NCBI GenBank assembly: GCA_947627685.1 | Contig: CANQWZ010000011.1 | Span: forward strand, 1-23,997 | Length of the DNA stretch: 23,997 nt | Direction of reading: 5' to 3' | Source of the DNA: an uncultured Bacilli bacterium | GTDB taxonomy: Bacteria > Bacillota_I > Bacilli_A > ML615J-28 > CAG-313 | In this document: piece after piece, positions 8,449 through 15,809 of the stretch | How the letters are laid out: each line of letters starts with the position of its first letter | How positions within the stretch are numbered: position 1 is the stretch's first letter | Made by a program: the position numbers and the translations under genes | Notes under the pieces: model-generated | What the model saw: only the letters and a program-made list of their open reading frames with translations | Told to the model about the DNA's origin: nothing | Database searches by the model: none

Positions 8449-8477
8449 ATTATACCACATTATGTAAAATTGGTAAA
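8449..8477 (-). promoter_or_regulatory. Sigma-A type promoter of the PFOR gene
   Basis: On the minus strand there is TTTACC (8472-8477), exactly 17 bases, then a perfect TATAAT (8449-8454) with TGG just before it, i.e. an extended -10. The AGGAGGA ribosome binding site follows about 18 bases after the -10, so the leader is short. Confidence 0.78.
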
Positions 8478-8498
8478 CAAAATAACACAAATTTTGTT

Positions 8499-9299
8499 TT
8501 AATCTTTCAATAATTTATTAATAAAGGCTAAGACTAAACAAATTGCAAATCCTACTAAATAACAGTAACATACCGTTGTGCCTTTAATACTCATCGCAAA
8601 AACATTAACATATTCGCTAATACTATTTACAGCCTCAATATCAATATTACTTTTAAATATAGTAGGCATCACTAACAAACATCCACTAATAACAAGGCCG
8701 AAAATACTAATTGTAAATAACTTATTTTTCTTGTTAAAAATACCTTTTATTGATCTAATAATAACAATAACGGCTGAAGCAAACTCAAAAGCAATTAGTA
8801 AAACCAAGAAAATCATAGGTAAAGGATTAGACCATAAATCAAAAAAAATCTTCCAACTGGTTTTACCATTGATTTGTTTAATAGCTTTATTGAGTTTGTT
8901 GTTATATTCAAACTGATTTTTGATACTATTGGCTAAATCAATATATCTAATTCCTTTCGTTTTGATCCTTTCAAAATCAAATTGAATAGCATCTTCATTG
9001 CTATAAACAGTAATAATTTCATTAGTTTCCGTAATTTGTGCACCATTACTAGTGGCGGTAGCATAAAGTTGTAAAGTGACAAATACTCTTTTTATAATAT
9101 CATCAATTCCAGCTTCTTTTAAATCATCATAATTTAAGCTAGAATCAATTTCAAGGGATTTAGCAATATTATTTTCAATGTATTCTTTGTTATTATTGTA
9201 TATAGCTTCGCGATCAAATTTTAAAATAGGAAAAAATAATAAACTTAAACACATTACTATTGCAATAACTAAGGTTATACCATAAAAAATTCTTTTCAT
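8499..9299 (-). CDS. Membrane protein of unknown function (four predicted membrane segments)
   Basis: I do not recognise this 266-residue protein. One hydrophobic segment lies near residues 5-27 (GITLVIAIVMCLSLLFFPIL). A hydrophilic region of about 130 residues follows, probably extracytoplasmic, with charged, helix-prone sequence. Three more membrane segments lie near 162-182 (MIFLVLLIAFEFASAVIVII), 196-216 (SIFGLVISGCLLVMPTIF) and 238-262 (TTVCYCYLVGFAICLVLAFI). No enzyme motif, lipobox or cysteine cluster is visible. The ATG is preceded by AAAAGGAGC and its own promoter (9324-9352). It lies directly upstream of the PFOR gene in the same direction with no terminator between them, so some transcription may continue into PFOR, although PFOR also has its own promoter. 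A functional link is not shown. Confidence 0.8.
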   Translation of the reverse strand: MKRIFYGITLVIAIVMCLSLLFFPILKFDREAIYNNNKEYIENNIAKSLEIDSSLNYDDLKEAGIDDIIKRVFVTLQLYATATSNGAQITETNEIITVYSNEDAIQFDFERIKTKGIRYIDLANSIKNQFEYNNKLNKAIKQINGKTSWKIFFDLWSNPLPMIFLVLLIAFEFASAVIVIIRSIKGIFNKKNKLFTISIFGLVISGCLLVMPTIFKSNIDIEAVNSISEYVNVFAMSIKGTTVCYCYLVGFAICLVLAFINKLLKD

Positions 9300-9323
9300 T
9301 TTTTGCTCCTTTTAATTAGTATT

Positions 9324-9352
9324 ATTATACTAAACTTTAATTATTTTCTCAA
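9324..9352 (-). promoter_or_regulatory. Sigma-A type promoter of the membrane protein gene at 8499-9299
   Basis: On the minus strand there is TTGAGA (9347-9352), a 17-base spacer and a perfect TATAAT (9324-9329), with the ribosome binding site AAAAGGAGC about 12 bases beyond. Confidence 0.72.
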
Positions 9353-9473
9353 ATATTTCGATTATTTAGTTAAAAATAACCCCTTTTTTGTTTTTATTAC
9401 TTGTTAATTATTTCCTATTTTAGATTAATACATAAAAGAAATAATATAACATATAATATAATTGGTGATAGAA

Positions 9474-10892
9474 ATGCTACTTAAAGAAATATATAATGAA
9501 TATGACTATAACATTGAAGTAACGGGAATTCAAACAGATTCACGTTTTATAAAACCAGGTGATATTTTTTTACCCTTAAAAGGTAAAACTTTTGATGGTA
9601 ATGAATTTATTTCGGAAGCTATTACAAAAGGTGCTGTAGCTATTGTTAGTAATTATCCTATCTTTCAAGCAACCATACCAGTTATTATCGTTGATGATTT
9701 AGATCTTGAATTAAAAAGGCTAATTGATCTTATTTATGATAGACCATATAATGAATTAACGATGATTGGTGTAACCGGTACTGATGGTAAAACTAGTGTT
9801 TCTACTTTAACTTCTTATCTTTTAAATCATCTTTCGCGTTGTGCTAATATTGGTACTAATGGCATTATTTACGATAATGAAATTATTGATAATATTTTTA
9901 CTACTCCCCTATTAACTGAAAATTTTCGGCTTTTAAGAAACTTTTCTGATGATGGCATTAGTTATGTTAGCATGGAAGTATCAAGTCAAGGTATTGCCAA
10001 TCATCGTATTGATAATATTCTTTATGATTATGCTATTTTCACTAATCTATCACATGAGCATTTAGATACTCACAAAACTATGCATAATTATTTTTTAACA
10101 AAATTAAAATTATTTAAACAACTTAAAAAACAAGGTATTATGATAATTAATAAAGATGATTATTATGCTAAATTTTTTGAAAAATATCAAAATGTTATTT
10201 ATTATAGTTTATTTTCTCCATCTGATTATCAAGCTATACATATTAGATATTATCAAAATCATACTGTTTTTGACCTTAAGGCTAAAGATTTTATCTTGGA
10301 AGATTTACGTGTTAACCGCACTGAAGAATATAATATATATAATATTTTGCCAGCTATTATCATTGCCTTAAAAGAAGGTATAGATATTAACTTACTCTAT
10401 GAATTATTACTAGATTTACCAGTTATACCGGGTCGTCTAGAAAAAGTGCCAGTTAAATATCCTTTTGAAGTATATATTGATTTTGCGCACACACCTAATG
10501 CTTTAAAAAATGTTTTATCAGCTCTTCGCAAAAAAGCAAAACACAACATCATATTAGTGTGTGGTGCAGCCGGTAATAAAGATCATACTAAAAGACCCCT
10601 CATGGGCAGTATTGCTTGTGAATATGCGGATTACACCATTTTTACATCTGAAGATCCAAGAACAGAAGATCCTAAGGCTATTATTAAAGAAATGACCAAG
10701 ATGATTGATATATCTAAAAATAACTATCGTATTGTAATAAATAGACAAGATGCTTTATCTTATGCGTTTAAGATTGCTAAAAAAGATGATATTATTATAG
10801 TTACCGGAAAAGGTAGAGAAAATTTCTTTGAAGAAAACAATATCATCTATCCTTATTCAGATTTTGATTATTTGTTAGATATTAAAATATAA
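9474..10892 (+). CDS. murE: MurE-family UDP-N-acetylmuramoyl-dipeptide amino-acid ligase
   Basis: This 472-residue Mur ligase has the MurE domain order. The N-terminal UDP-MurNAc domain has GIQTDSRFIKPGDIFLPLKG, and the ATP site is GVTGTDGKTS (~99-108). TTPLLTEN, MEVSSQGIANHRID and TNLSHEHLDTH follow. The C-terminal domain has IDFAHTPNAL, CGAAGNKDHTKRPLMG, SEDPRTEDP (~392-400) and TGKGRE. MurE adds the third amino acid (meso-diaminopimelate or lysine) to UDP-MurNAc-Ala-Glu in the cytoplasm. The usual DNPR specificity box reads EDPR here: the arginine that favours diaminopimelate remains but the preceding D-N pair differs. The usual SSH after MEV is SSQ. Substrate choice is therefore uncertain, and a MurE-like paralogue is possible. 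I chose ATG 9474 because GGTGAT sits 4 bases before it; TTG 9462 and GTG 9465 overlap that site. It is the only large plus-strand gene. Its presence suggests peptidoglycan synthesis. Confidence 0.88.
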   Translation: MLLKEIYNEYDYNIEVTGIQTDSRFIKPGDIFLPLKGKTFDGNEFISEAITKGAVAIVSNYPIFQATIPVIIVDDLDLELKRLIDLIYDRPYNELTMIGVTGTDGKTSVSTLTSYLLNHLSRCANIGTNGIIYDNEIIDNIFTTPLLTENFRLLRNFSDDGISYVSMEVSSQGIANHRIDNILYDYAIFTNLSHEHLDTHKTMHNYFLTKLKLFKQLKKQGIMIINKDDYYAKFFEKYQNVIYYSLFSPSDYQAIHIRYYQNHTVFDLKAKDFILEDLRVNRTEEYNIYNILPAIIIALKEGIDINLLYELLLDLPVIPGRLEKVPVKYPFEVYIDFAHTPNALKNVLSALRKKAKHNIILVCGAAGNKDHTKRPLMGSIACEYADYTIFTSEDPRTEDPKAIIKEMTKMIDISKNNYRIVINRQDALSYAFKIAKKDDIIIVTGKGRENFFEENNIIYPYSDFDYLLDIKI

Positions 10893-10900
10893 AAAGTTTT

Positions 10901-10919
10901 ATTAGTCGATACGACTTTT
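10901..10919 (+). terminator. Weak hairpin just after murE
   Basis: AGTCG and CGACT form a 5-bp stem over an ATA loop, followed by TTTTA, 12 bases after the murE stop. It may help the larger terminator at 10949-10981 but is weak on its own. Confidence 0.35.
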
Positions 10920-10948
10920 AAATCTTTTATAATAAATTTTAAAAAACT

Positions 10949-10981
10949 AAAAAAAATTCAGCAAATACACTGAATTTTTTT
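10949..10981. terminator. Bidirectional terminator between convergent murE and the gene at 10980
   Basis: AAAAAATTCAG (10951-10961) and CTGAATTTTTT (10970-10980) form a perfect 11-bp stem with an 8-base loop. T runs follow on both strands. The right arm overlaps the stop codon of the minus-strand gene. Confidence 0.85.
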
Positions 10982-11414
10982 ATAAATATTTTCTCATATC
11001 AATAGAAAGATTAGCTTCTAAATTAATTAATCTTTTAGTAATATCTTTAGATACTTCATCAGCAGCCTTATATTGATTAAGATACTTATTTAAAGACTTT
11101 ACACCCATATTACATCCATCAGTCATTAAACTAGCAACTGTTTCATCGTTTTCATGTATCATTAATTTCATACCCGTTTTTACCGATGACATTGTTTTAA
11201 CAAAAGGATTAGGATTTTTACCTTTATCTTGATATTTATCAAGCAGATTATTAATTTCGTTTTTTAACTTAAGGTGTTCATCCTTACAAGTAACCAAAGC
11301 CTTTTTTAAATCTTTATTTTTTATGGATTCAACCACATCATCAATGGATGATACTCCCATTTTGATCCCCGCATCACATTCTCTTAATAATTTAATTGTA
11401 TCTGATTCAATCAT
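10980..11414 (-). CDS. Conserved helical protein of unknown function (DUF2383/ferritin-like bundle style)
   Basis: This 144-residue soluble protein looks almost entirely alpha-helical, with four long amphipathic stretches and no membrane segment. Phrases such as TIKLLRECDAGIKMGVSSIDDV, MTDGCNMGVKSLNKYLNQYK and DITKRLINLEANL match, from memory, small proteins common in gut Clostridia and Bacilli. These belong to an uncharacterised family resembling four-helix DUF2383/ferritin-like bundles. The cysteines (CDAG, TCKD, DGCN) are scattered, and no di-iron ExxH pair is evident. The only candidate ribosome binding site (AAGGGAG) lies about 11 bases before ATG, longer than ideal. A TATAAT at 11443-11448 may be its -10. 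It is a single gene converging on murE. Function unknown. Confidence 0.8.
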   Translation of the reverse strand: MIESDTIKLLRECDAGIKMGVSSIDDVVESIKNKDLKKALVTCKDEHLKLKNEINNLLDKYQDKGKNPNPFVKTMSSVKTGMKLMIHENDETVASLMTDGCNMGVKSLNKYLNQYKAADEVSKDITKRLINLEANLSIDMRKYL

Positions 11415-11442
11415 AATATATATATCTCCCTTGTTTTTTATT

Positions 11443-11448
11443 ATTATA
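11443..11448 (-). promoter_or_regulatory. Candidate -10 box for the gene at 10980-11414
   Basis: On the minus strand there is a perfect TATAAT; the nearest -35 candidate, TTGTAT, is 19 bases upstream and poor. The call is tentative because AT-rich spacers in this genome often contain TATAAT. Confidence 0.4.
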
Positions 11449-11488
11449 AGTTCTTTTTTTATAATTTATACAAAGAAGATTTTTTAAA

Positions 11489-12343
11489 TTATTTTCTTTT
11501 TAAGGCTTGATATATACTACTTTTAGAGATATGACGATCTTTTGCGACCATGCGCATGGCATCTTTTTCATCTAAACCTTGTTTTAAATAATGAAGCATA
11601 TGTTCTTCAAGTGGCAAAGCAATTAAATCTTGGTTAATTTCTTTTAGCGTTGCTCCTTCAATAACAATGACAATTTCACCTTTAATTTCATCTACTACAT
11701 CAAGAATTTCTTGGGGTGTACCATGTAGGTATTCCTCATATGTTTTGGTAAGTTCTCTAGCAAGACATATATATCTTGTAGGCATAATTTCATTTAATAT
11801 GGTTAAAGTTTCTTTAATGCGATGTGGTGATTCATATAAAATAATTGTATCTTGTACATCTTTTAAATCTTGTAATTCTTTTTTACGTTTAGTGGCTGTA
11901 CTATTTAAAAAGCCCGTAAAAACAATTCGATTTGATGGAATACCACTACCTACAAGAGCAGTTGTAAATGCCGAAGCAGATGGTACTACAACAACAACAA
12001 CATCATTTAAAATAGCATATTTTACAGCTAAATAACCAGGATCACTAATAATAGGCATCCCCGCATCACTTACGATGGCTACATTTTGGCCATTTTTTAT
12101 TTTAGCAATTAAGCTTTCAGTAATATCATTTTCATTAAAGGTGTGATAACTTTTTAAGGGTTTCTTGATGTTTAAATGTTTTAATAATTTAAGTGTTACT
12201 CTAGTATCTTCACAAAAAATGATATCAACCATTGCTAAAGTATTAATAGCTCTTAGGGTAATATCATCAAAGTTTCCGATAGGCACACCAACTAAATATA
12301 ATTTAGCTTGTTCATTTTGAAAGGTCTTTTGTCTTTTTAACAT
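11489..12343 (-). CDS. rsmI: RsmI, 16S rRNA (cytidine-1402-2'-O)-methyltransferase
   Basis: This 284-residue protein belongs to the tetrapyrrole-methylase (SAM) fold family. It opens with KLYLVGVPIGNFDDITLRAI, then IIFCEDTRVTLKLLKHL, AIVSDAGMPIISDPGY (the glycine-rich SAM site) and VVVPSASAFTTALVGSG. ILYESPHRIKETL and the C-terminal helix-turn-helix-like tail (KDRHISKSSIYQALKRK) complete it. RsmI 2'-O-methylates C1402 in the decoding centre of 16S rRNA. The ATG at 12343 follows AAAAAGGAAAA at good spacing. The start overlaps the 3' end of the upstream methyltransferase gene by 32 bases, so both are in one transcript. It is last in the tmk-holB-ricT-yabB-rsmI group, as in Bacillus where rsmI is yabC/yraL-type. 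No clear terminator follows. Confidence 0.96.
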   Translation of the reverse strand: MLKRQKTFQNEQAKLYLVGVPIGNFDDITLRAINTLAMVDIIFCEDTRVTLKLLKHLNIKKPLKSYHTFNENDITESLIAKIKNGQNVAIVSDAGMPIISDPGYLAVKYAILNDVVVVVVPSASAFTTALVGSGIPSNRIVFTGFLNSTATKRKKELQDLKDVQDTIILYESPHRIKETLTILNEIMPTRYICLARELTKTYEEYLHGTPQEILDVVDEIKGEIVIVIEGATLKEINQDLIALPLEEHMLHYLKQGLDEKDAMRMVAKDRHISKSSIYQALKRK

Positions 12344-13100
12344 TGGTATTTTCCTTTTTATAATTAAATATTGCTAAAATTTCTTTAGTATATTCATTTT
12401 TTTCGTTGTATACATATAAAGGAGGTAAGATTTTTAACCCCCCATTACTACCTTTTTTCTTAGCTTCAATTAAGATTGCAAGAGCACTTTGAGCTTTTTT
12501 CTTGGAATAGACAAATTGCAATCTTTTTAAAGCAAAGTTATATTTTTTTAAAACATCTATAACATCTATTAAACGCTCTGCTCTATGAACTAACGCTAGA
12601 GTTCCTTTATCTTTTAATAAAATATTGCTTGTTTTAACAATATCATCAAGTGTTGCCATTACTTCATGACGAGCTATGGTTTGATAAATGCTTTCATTAA
12701 TATTACTAGAATCGTTATATTTAAAAAAAGGGGGATTACAAGTAACAACATCATATATGCTAGAGCCTATTTTTTTATGGATAGTTTTTAGATCATCATG
12801 ATAGATAGTAATTTGTTCATCTAATCCATTATAACTAACACTACGTTTAGCAAGATCATATATCTCCTCTTGTATTTCAACTCCTATTATTTTAGCTTTG
12901 GTTCTAAGGGTTAAAAAGATAGGTATATAACCATTTCCACAACCTAAGTCGACAATTAATTTATCACCTTTGTTAATAGTTACAAAATTAGCAAGTAAAG
13001 TAGAATCTAAAGAAAAGTTAAAAATATCAGGGCGTTGAATGATTTTTAATCCTTCATAGCCCAGTAAATCATTAATAACCTCAACCTTAGGCTTTGCCAT
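12312..13100 (-). CDS. yabB: tRNA1(Val) N6-adenine methyltransferase-like protein (YabB/TrmN6 family)
   Basis: The 262-residue protein has a Rossmann SAM fold. Motif I is IVDLGCGNGYIPIFL (~40-55), the acidic motif II is IIGVEIQEE, and the catalytic NPPF is in VVTCNPPFFKYNDS. The N-terminus has the family phrase GLKIIQRPDIFNFSLDSTLLANFV. This NPPF/Y class methylates adenine N6; the best-known member modifies A37 of tRNA1(Val). I infer an RNA substrate from family and context, and the exact target is uncertain. A longer frame begins at 13181 inside the ricT gene. I prefer ATG 13100 (MAKPKVEVINDLLGYEGL) because AAGGT lies just before it and family members start near there. It overlaps the ricT stop by 14 bases and rsmI by 32 bases. 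The yazA GIY-YIG gene usually found between yabB and rsmI is absent. Confidence 0.9.
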   Translation of the reverse strand: MAKPKVEVINDLLGYEGLKIIQRPDIFNFSLDSTLLANFVTINKGDKLIVDLGCGNGYIPIFLTLRTKAKIIGVEIQEEIYDLAKRSVSYNGLDEQITIYHDDLKTIHKKIGSSIYDVVTCNPPFFKYNDSSNINESIYQTIARHEVMATLDDIVKTSNILLKDKGTLALVHRAERLIDVIDVLKKYNFALKRLQFVYSKKKAQSALAILIEAKKKGSNGGLKILPPLYVYNEKNEYTKEILAIFNYKKENTNVKKTKDLSK

Positions 13101-14076
13101 TATTATTACCTTGTTTTTTAGCAGTTGAACGGTAATGGTTTTGATATCTATTATTGGTTCTTTCTTTCTTTTCTTTAGCAATATCTACAACATTAGTTTC
13201 AACAATTTCGATTTCATCGTTTTCATCAATACTTGCGACTACTTCAGCATCATCTTTAACGTTAGAGTTAAGCGTAATATATTCAATATCTTCAACTTTA
13301 TGGCTTGTTAGGGAACCATTCGGATTTTCATCAGTTTTTACAAGGCGTTTTATATAGTCAACACTTACTACTTTGCAACAGTCACAAGTTGGGGTTTTAA
13401 CCATTTGACCAACTGCTGGTAGTTCACTTTTTAGTTCTTTATATAATTCATGCTCATAGGCTATGCAACACATTAGTTTATCACATATACCACTTATTTT
13501 GTTAGTATTAAGAGCCATGCCTTGTTCTTTAGCCATTTTCATCGTTACGAAATCAAAGTTGACTAAATGCTTTTTACAACAAACTTCTCTACCACAACTA
13601 CCAATACCACCAATAATACGTGCTGCTTCTCTGGTGCCAATTTGTCTAAGTTCTACTCTTATTTTAAATTCGGGCGCAAGTACCTTTAATAAATCTCTGA
13701 AATCTACTCTATCTTCAGCACTATAATAGAATATTACTTTTGAAGAATCAATGGTATATTCACAATAAAGTGGTTTCATATCAAGATTAAAGGCTTTGAC
13801 ATGTTTTTTAAATATTTCAAAACTTTGAAGGGCTTGTTCAGCATTTTTCTTTTCTTGTTCTAAATCGTGCTCGGTTGCTCTTCTTACAACTGGTTTTAAA
13901 TCATGTTCTAGTTCATCATCTTCTACTTGCCTATTAGCGATGATAACATAACCAAGTTCTAAACCTCTGATAGTTTCGACAATGGCAAAATCACCACGAT
14001 TAAAATTAAAATTTAAAGGATCAAAGTAATATACACGTCCACCCCCTTTAAACTGAATACCAACTATGGTTTTCAT
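13087..14076 (-). CDS. ricT: RicT/YaaT, PSP1-domain protein
   Basis: This 329-residue protein has a typical PSP1 domain. Family phrases are VGIQFKGGGRVYYFDP, VIFYYSAEDRVDFRDLLK and RVELRQIGTREAARIIGGIG. The cysteine-rich core is SCGREVCCKKHL (Cys161, 166, 167), GICDKLMCCIAYEH (Cys198, 203, 204) and TPTCDCCKVV (Cys231, 233, 234). In Bacillus, RicT forms the RicAFT (Y-) complex with RicA and RicF. That complex binds Fe-S clusters and promotes mRNA maturation with RNase Y, as well as affecting sporulation and biofilm control. RicA and RicF are not in this window. The tail after ~270 is acidic, then Lys/Asn-rich, and poorly conserved. TAGGAGGTAAAG before the ATG is one of the strongest ribosome binding sites here and overlaps the holB stop region. 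The order tmk-holB-ricT is the conserved Firmicutes arrangement. Confidence 0.96.
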   Translation of the reverse strand: MKTIVGIQFKGGGRVYYFDPLNFNFNRGDFAIVETIRGLELGYVIIANRQVEDDELEHDLKPVVRRATEHDLEQEKKNAEQALQSFEIFKKHVKAFNLDMKPLYCEYTIDSSKVIFYYSAEDRVDFRDLLKVLAPEFKIRVELRQIGTREAARIIGGIGSCGREVCCKKHLVNFDFVTMKMAKEQGMALNTNKISGICDKLMCCIAYEHELYKELKSELPAVGQMVKTPTCDCCKVVSVDYIKRLVKTDENPNGSLTSHKVEDIEYITLNSNVKDDAEVVASIDENDEIEIVETNVVDIAKEKKERTNNRYQNHYRSTAKKQGNNNGKA

Positions 14077-14085
14077 CTTTACCTC

Positions 14086-15051
14086 CTACAATTTAGAAAA
14101 TAAACTAGTATATTGTAAATCAAGATTAACATAATAGTTAAAACGTTCCTGATATAAATTAAGCAGTTCTAATTTTCTAATAATTTCATTTTTGCTAAAT
14201 TCAACATTAGCGTAGTTATCTAATAATTCACTAAAATATTTAGCTTTAGTATGCATTAAGCGATTTAACAATTCTTGATAAATTAACACTAAAATATCAA
14301 GGAAAAAGCGATGAATTGTTTTATCTTTTTCTTCTAAAAAGAACATTCTATTACGATAATATTCAATATAAGGATCTTTATTTTTTAAATCTTTATCAAC
14401 TATTTTCAAAGCTATATTTAAAAAATTAGTTATTTTACCTTCTTCAATATATTTCATTGCGACATTTAAGTCACTAGTTAAAAAGCTTACAACATAAGCA
14501 ATATCCATATCAATACCACATTCAATTAATTTTTCAATTAGAATATCTTGAGGAATAGGTCTTAAATGTAATAATTGACATCTAGAGGTAATTGTATTAA
14601 GGAGTTTTTTATAATTGGTAGTAGTTAAAAAAGCATAGTGATTACTAGCAGGCTCTTCTAAAAACTTTAGTAAAGCATTTTGAGCCGATGCATTCATCTT
14701 TTCCGCATCCCTTATTAAATATATCAATGGACCATTATCAATACTAGTCATCGAAAAATCATAAATTAAAGTATCGATTTGTTCTTTTCTAATTACATCG
14801 TCAATTGGTTTTATATATAAAAAGTTCATATTATTGTTAGTATCTATGCTTTTACAATCTTGGCAGTTCATGCATGGAGCATTATCCTTTTTACAAAGTA
14901 ATTTCTTAGCCATATAAAAAACAATATCACAGGCACAATTACTATCATTTCCATCTAAAAGATAAGCATGCACTAATTTATTTTTTTCAAAACTTGTAAT
15001 TAGTAATTTCATTACCTCTGGTTGATATTTGAATAAGTCTTCATTTTTCAT
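14086..15051 (-). CDS. holB: DNA polymerase III delta-prime subunit (clamp loader)
   Basis: The 321-residue protein has the clamp-loader AAA+ layout. It has HAYLLDG (~29), a four-cysteine zinc module (Cys53, 60, 63, 66), LIYLIRDAEKMNASAQNALLKFLEEP and the SRC motif in TITSRCQLLHLRP. Delta-prime is the rigid stator of the complex that loads the beta clamp. The P-loop region reads GNDSNCACD instead of GxxGxGK, so nucleotide binding is presumably lost. That is tolerated in delta-prime, whose ATP hydrolysis is dispensable. The C-terminal third is divergent and AT-rich, as is usual. The start ATG overlaps the tmk stop as ATGA, indicating translational coupling. ricT follows 9 bases after the stop. 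yaaQ and yaaR, which lie between tmk and holB in Bacillus, are missing. Confidence 0.93.
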   Translation of the reverse strand: MKNEDLFKYQPEVMKLLITSFEKNKLVHAYLLDGNDSNCACDIVFYMAKKLLCKKDNAPCMNCQDCKSIDTNNNMNFLYIKPIDDVIRKEQIDTLIYDFSMTSIDNGPLIYLIRDAEKMNASAQNALLKFLEEPASNHYAFLTTTNYKKLLNTITSRCQLLHLRPIPQDILIEKLIECGIDMDIAYVVSFLTSDLNVAMKYIEEGKITNFLNIALKIVDKDLKNKDPYIEYYRNRMFFLEEKDKTIHRFFLDILVLIYQELLNRLMHTKAKYFSELLDNYANVEFSKNEIIRKLELLNLYQERFNYYVNLDLQYTSLFSKL

Positions 15052-15686
15052 ATTTTATGTTCCTTTATAAAATTCATGACAACTTCTAAGGCATCATGTT
15101 TTACTTGCTCTTTAGATGCCTCACCATTAATAATTACTATTCTATCACTAAATTTTGCTTGAACTTTTAAATATCCTTCATAAACTTTTTCGTGAAAGGC
15201 AAGCTTTTCTACTTCTAAACGGTCAAGCGTCCCACGATGATTATCTTTTATTCTTTTTAACCCTACTTCTGGCTTGACACAAACAAGAAGAGTTAAATCA
15301 GGCATAATGCCTTCGGTTGCGAAAGTGTTCATTTGATATACTTCATCAATACCAATGCCTCTTGCAAAACCCTGATAAGCAAGCGAAGAATCTAAAAAAC
15401 GATCGCATAAAATGACTTTCCCATCATTTAAAGCGGGAACAATTGTTTTCATAAGATGTTCTCTACGGCTTGCGGCATAAAGTAGAGATTCTGTTTTAGG
15501 ATCCATACCCAAATTATCAATATCTAAAATAACATCTCTAATTTTTTCAGCAATTTTACTGCCACCTGGTTCCCTTGAATAAACTACATCATAACCTTTT
15601 TTTACAAGTTCTTCTTTAATAGCTTCAATTACACTTGATTTACCACTACCATCATTACCTTCAAATGTTATAAATAATCCCCTCAT
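15048..15686 (-). CDS. tmk: Thymidylate kinase
   Basis: The 212-residue length is typical. The P-loop is FEGNDGSGKSS (residues 8-18). REPGGSKIAEKIRDVIL is the DR-loop/substrate phrase, ILCDRFLDSSLAYQG the second nucleotide motif, and DRLEVEKLAFHEKVYEGY follows the LID segment. The enzyme phosphorylates dTMP to dTDP using ATP in the cytoplasm, an essential step for dTTP synthesis. It is the first gene of the operon that continues with holB (4-base ATGA overlap), ricT, yabB and rsmI. GAGGT lies before the ATG, and a promoter is at 15725-15753. Confidence 0.97.
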   Translation of the reverse strand: MRGLFITFEGNDGSGKSSVIEAIKEELVKKGYDVVYSREPGGSKIAEKIRDVILDIDNLGMDPKTESLLYAASRREHLMKTIVPALNDGKVILCDRFLDSSLAYQGFARGIGIDEVYQMNTFATEGIMPDLTLLVCVKPEVGLKRIKDNHRGTLDRLEVEKLAFHEKVYEGYLKVQAKFSDRIVIINGEASKEQVKHDALEVVMNFIKEHKI

Positions 15687-15724
15687 AATAAAACCTCATA
15701 TATATTTTTCTATATCCTTTTATA

Positions 15725-15753
15725 ATTATAACATACTTTTTGTTTTTTATAAA
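15725..15753 (-). promoter_or_regulatory. Promoter of the tmk-holB-ricT-yabB-rsmI operon
   Basis: On the minus strand there is TTTATA (15748-15753), a 17-base spacer and a perfect TATAAT (15725-15730) with TGT before it (extended -10). No other convincing promoter is seen inside the operon. Confidence 0.7.
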
Positions 15754-15779
15754 GTAATTAATGTATATTTTTCAAAAAA

Positions 15780-15800
15780 CCTCTTAAAATATATAAGAGG
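15780..15800 (+). promoter_or_regulatory. Hairpin that covers the ribosome binding site of the 62-residue gene
   Basis: CCTCTTA (15780-15786) and TAAGAGG (15794-15800) are a perfect 7-bp inverted repeat with a 7-base AT-only loop. The right arm is the 5' part of the Shine-Dalgarno AAGAGGTGAT, which directs the GTG start at 15810. If transcribed, it would occlude the ribosome binding site. Confidence 0.55.
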
Positions 15801-15809
15801 TGATTAAAC

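Noticed and set aside
9452..9462. Two overlapping TATAAT boxes before murE
   Set aside because: No -35 partner at 16-18 bases, and transcription would begin inside the ribosome binding site; treated as AT-rich background.
13101..13181. Longer N-terminus of the YabB-like methyltransferase starting at 13181
   Set aside because: The extra 27 residues lie inside the ricT gene, look unlike the family, and the internal ATG 13100 has a ribosome binding site.
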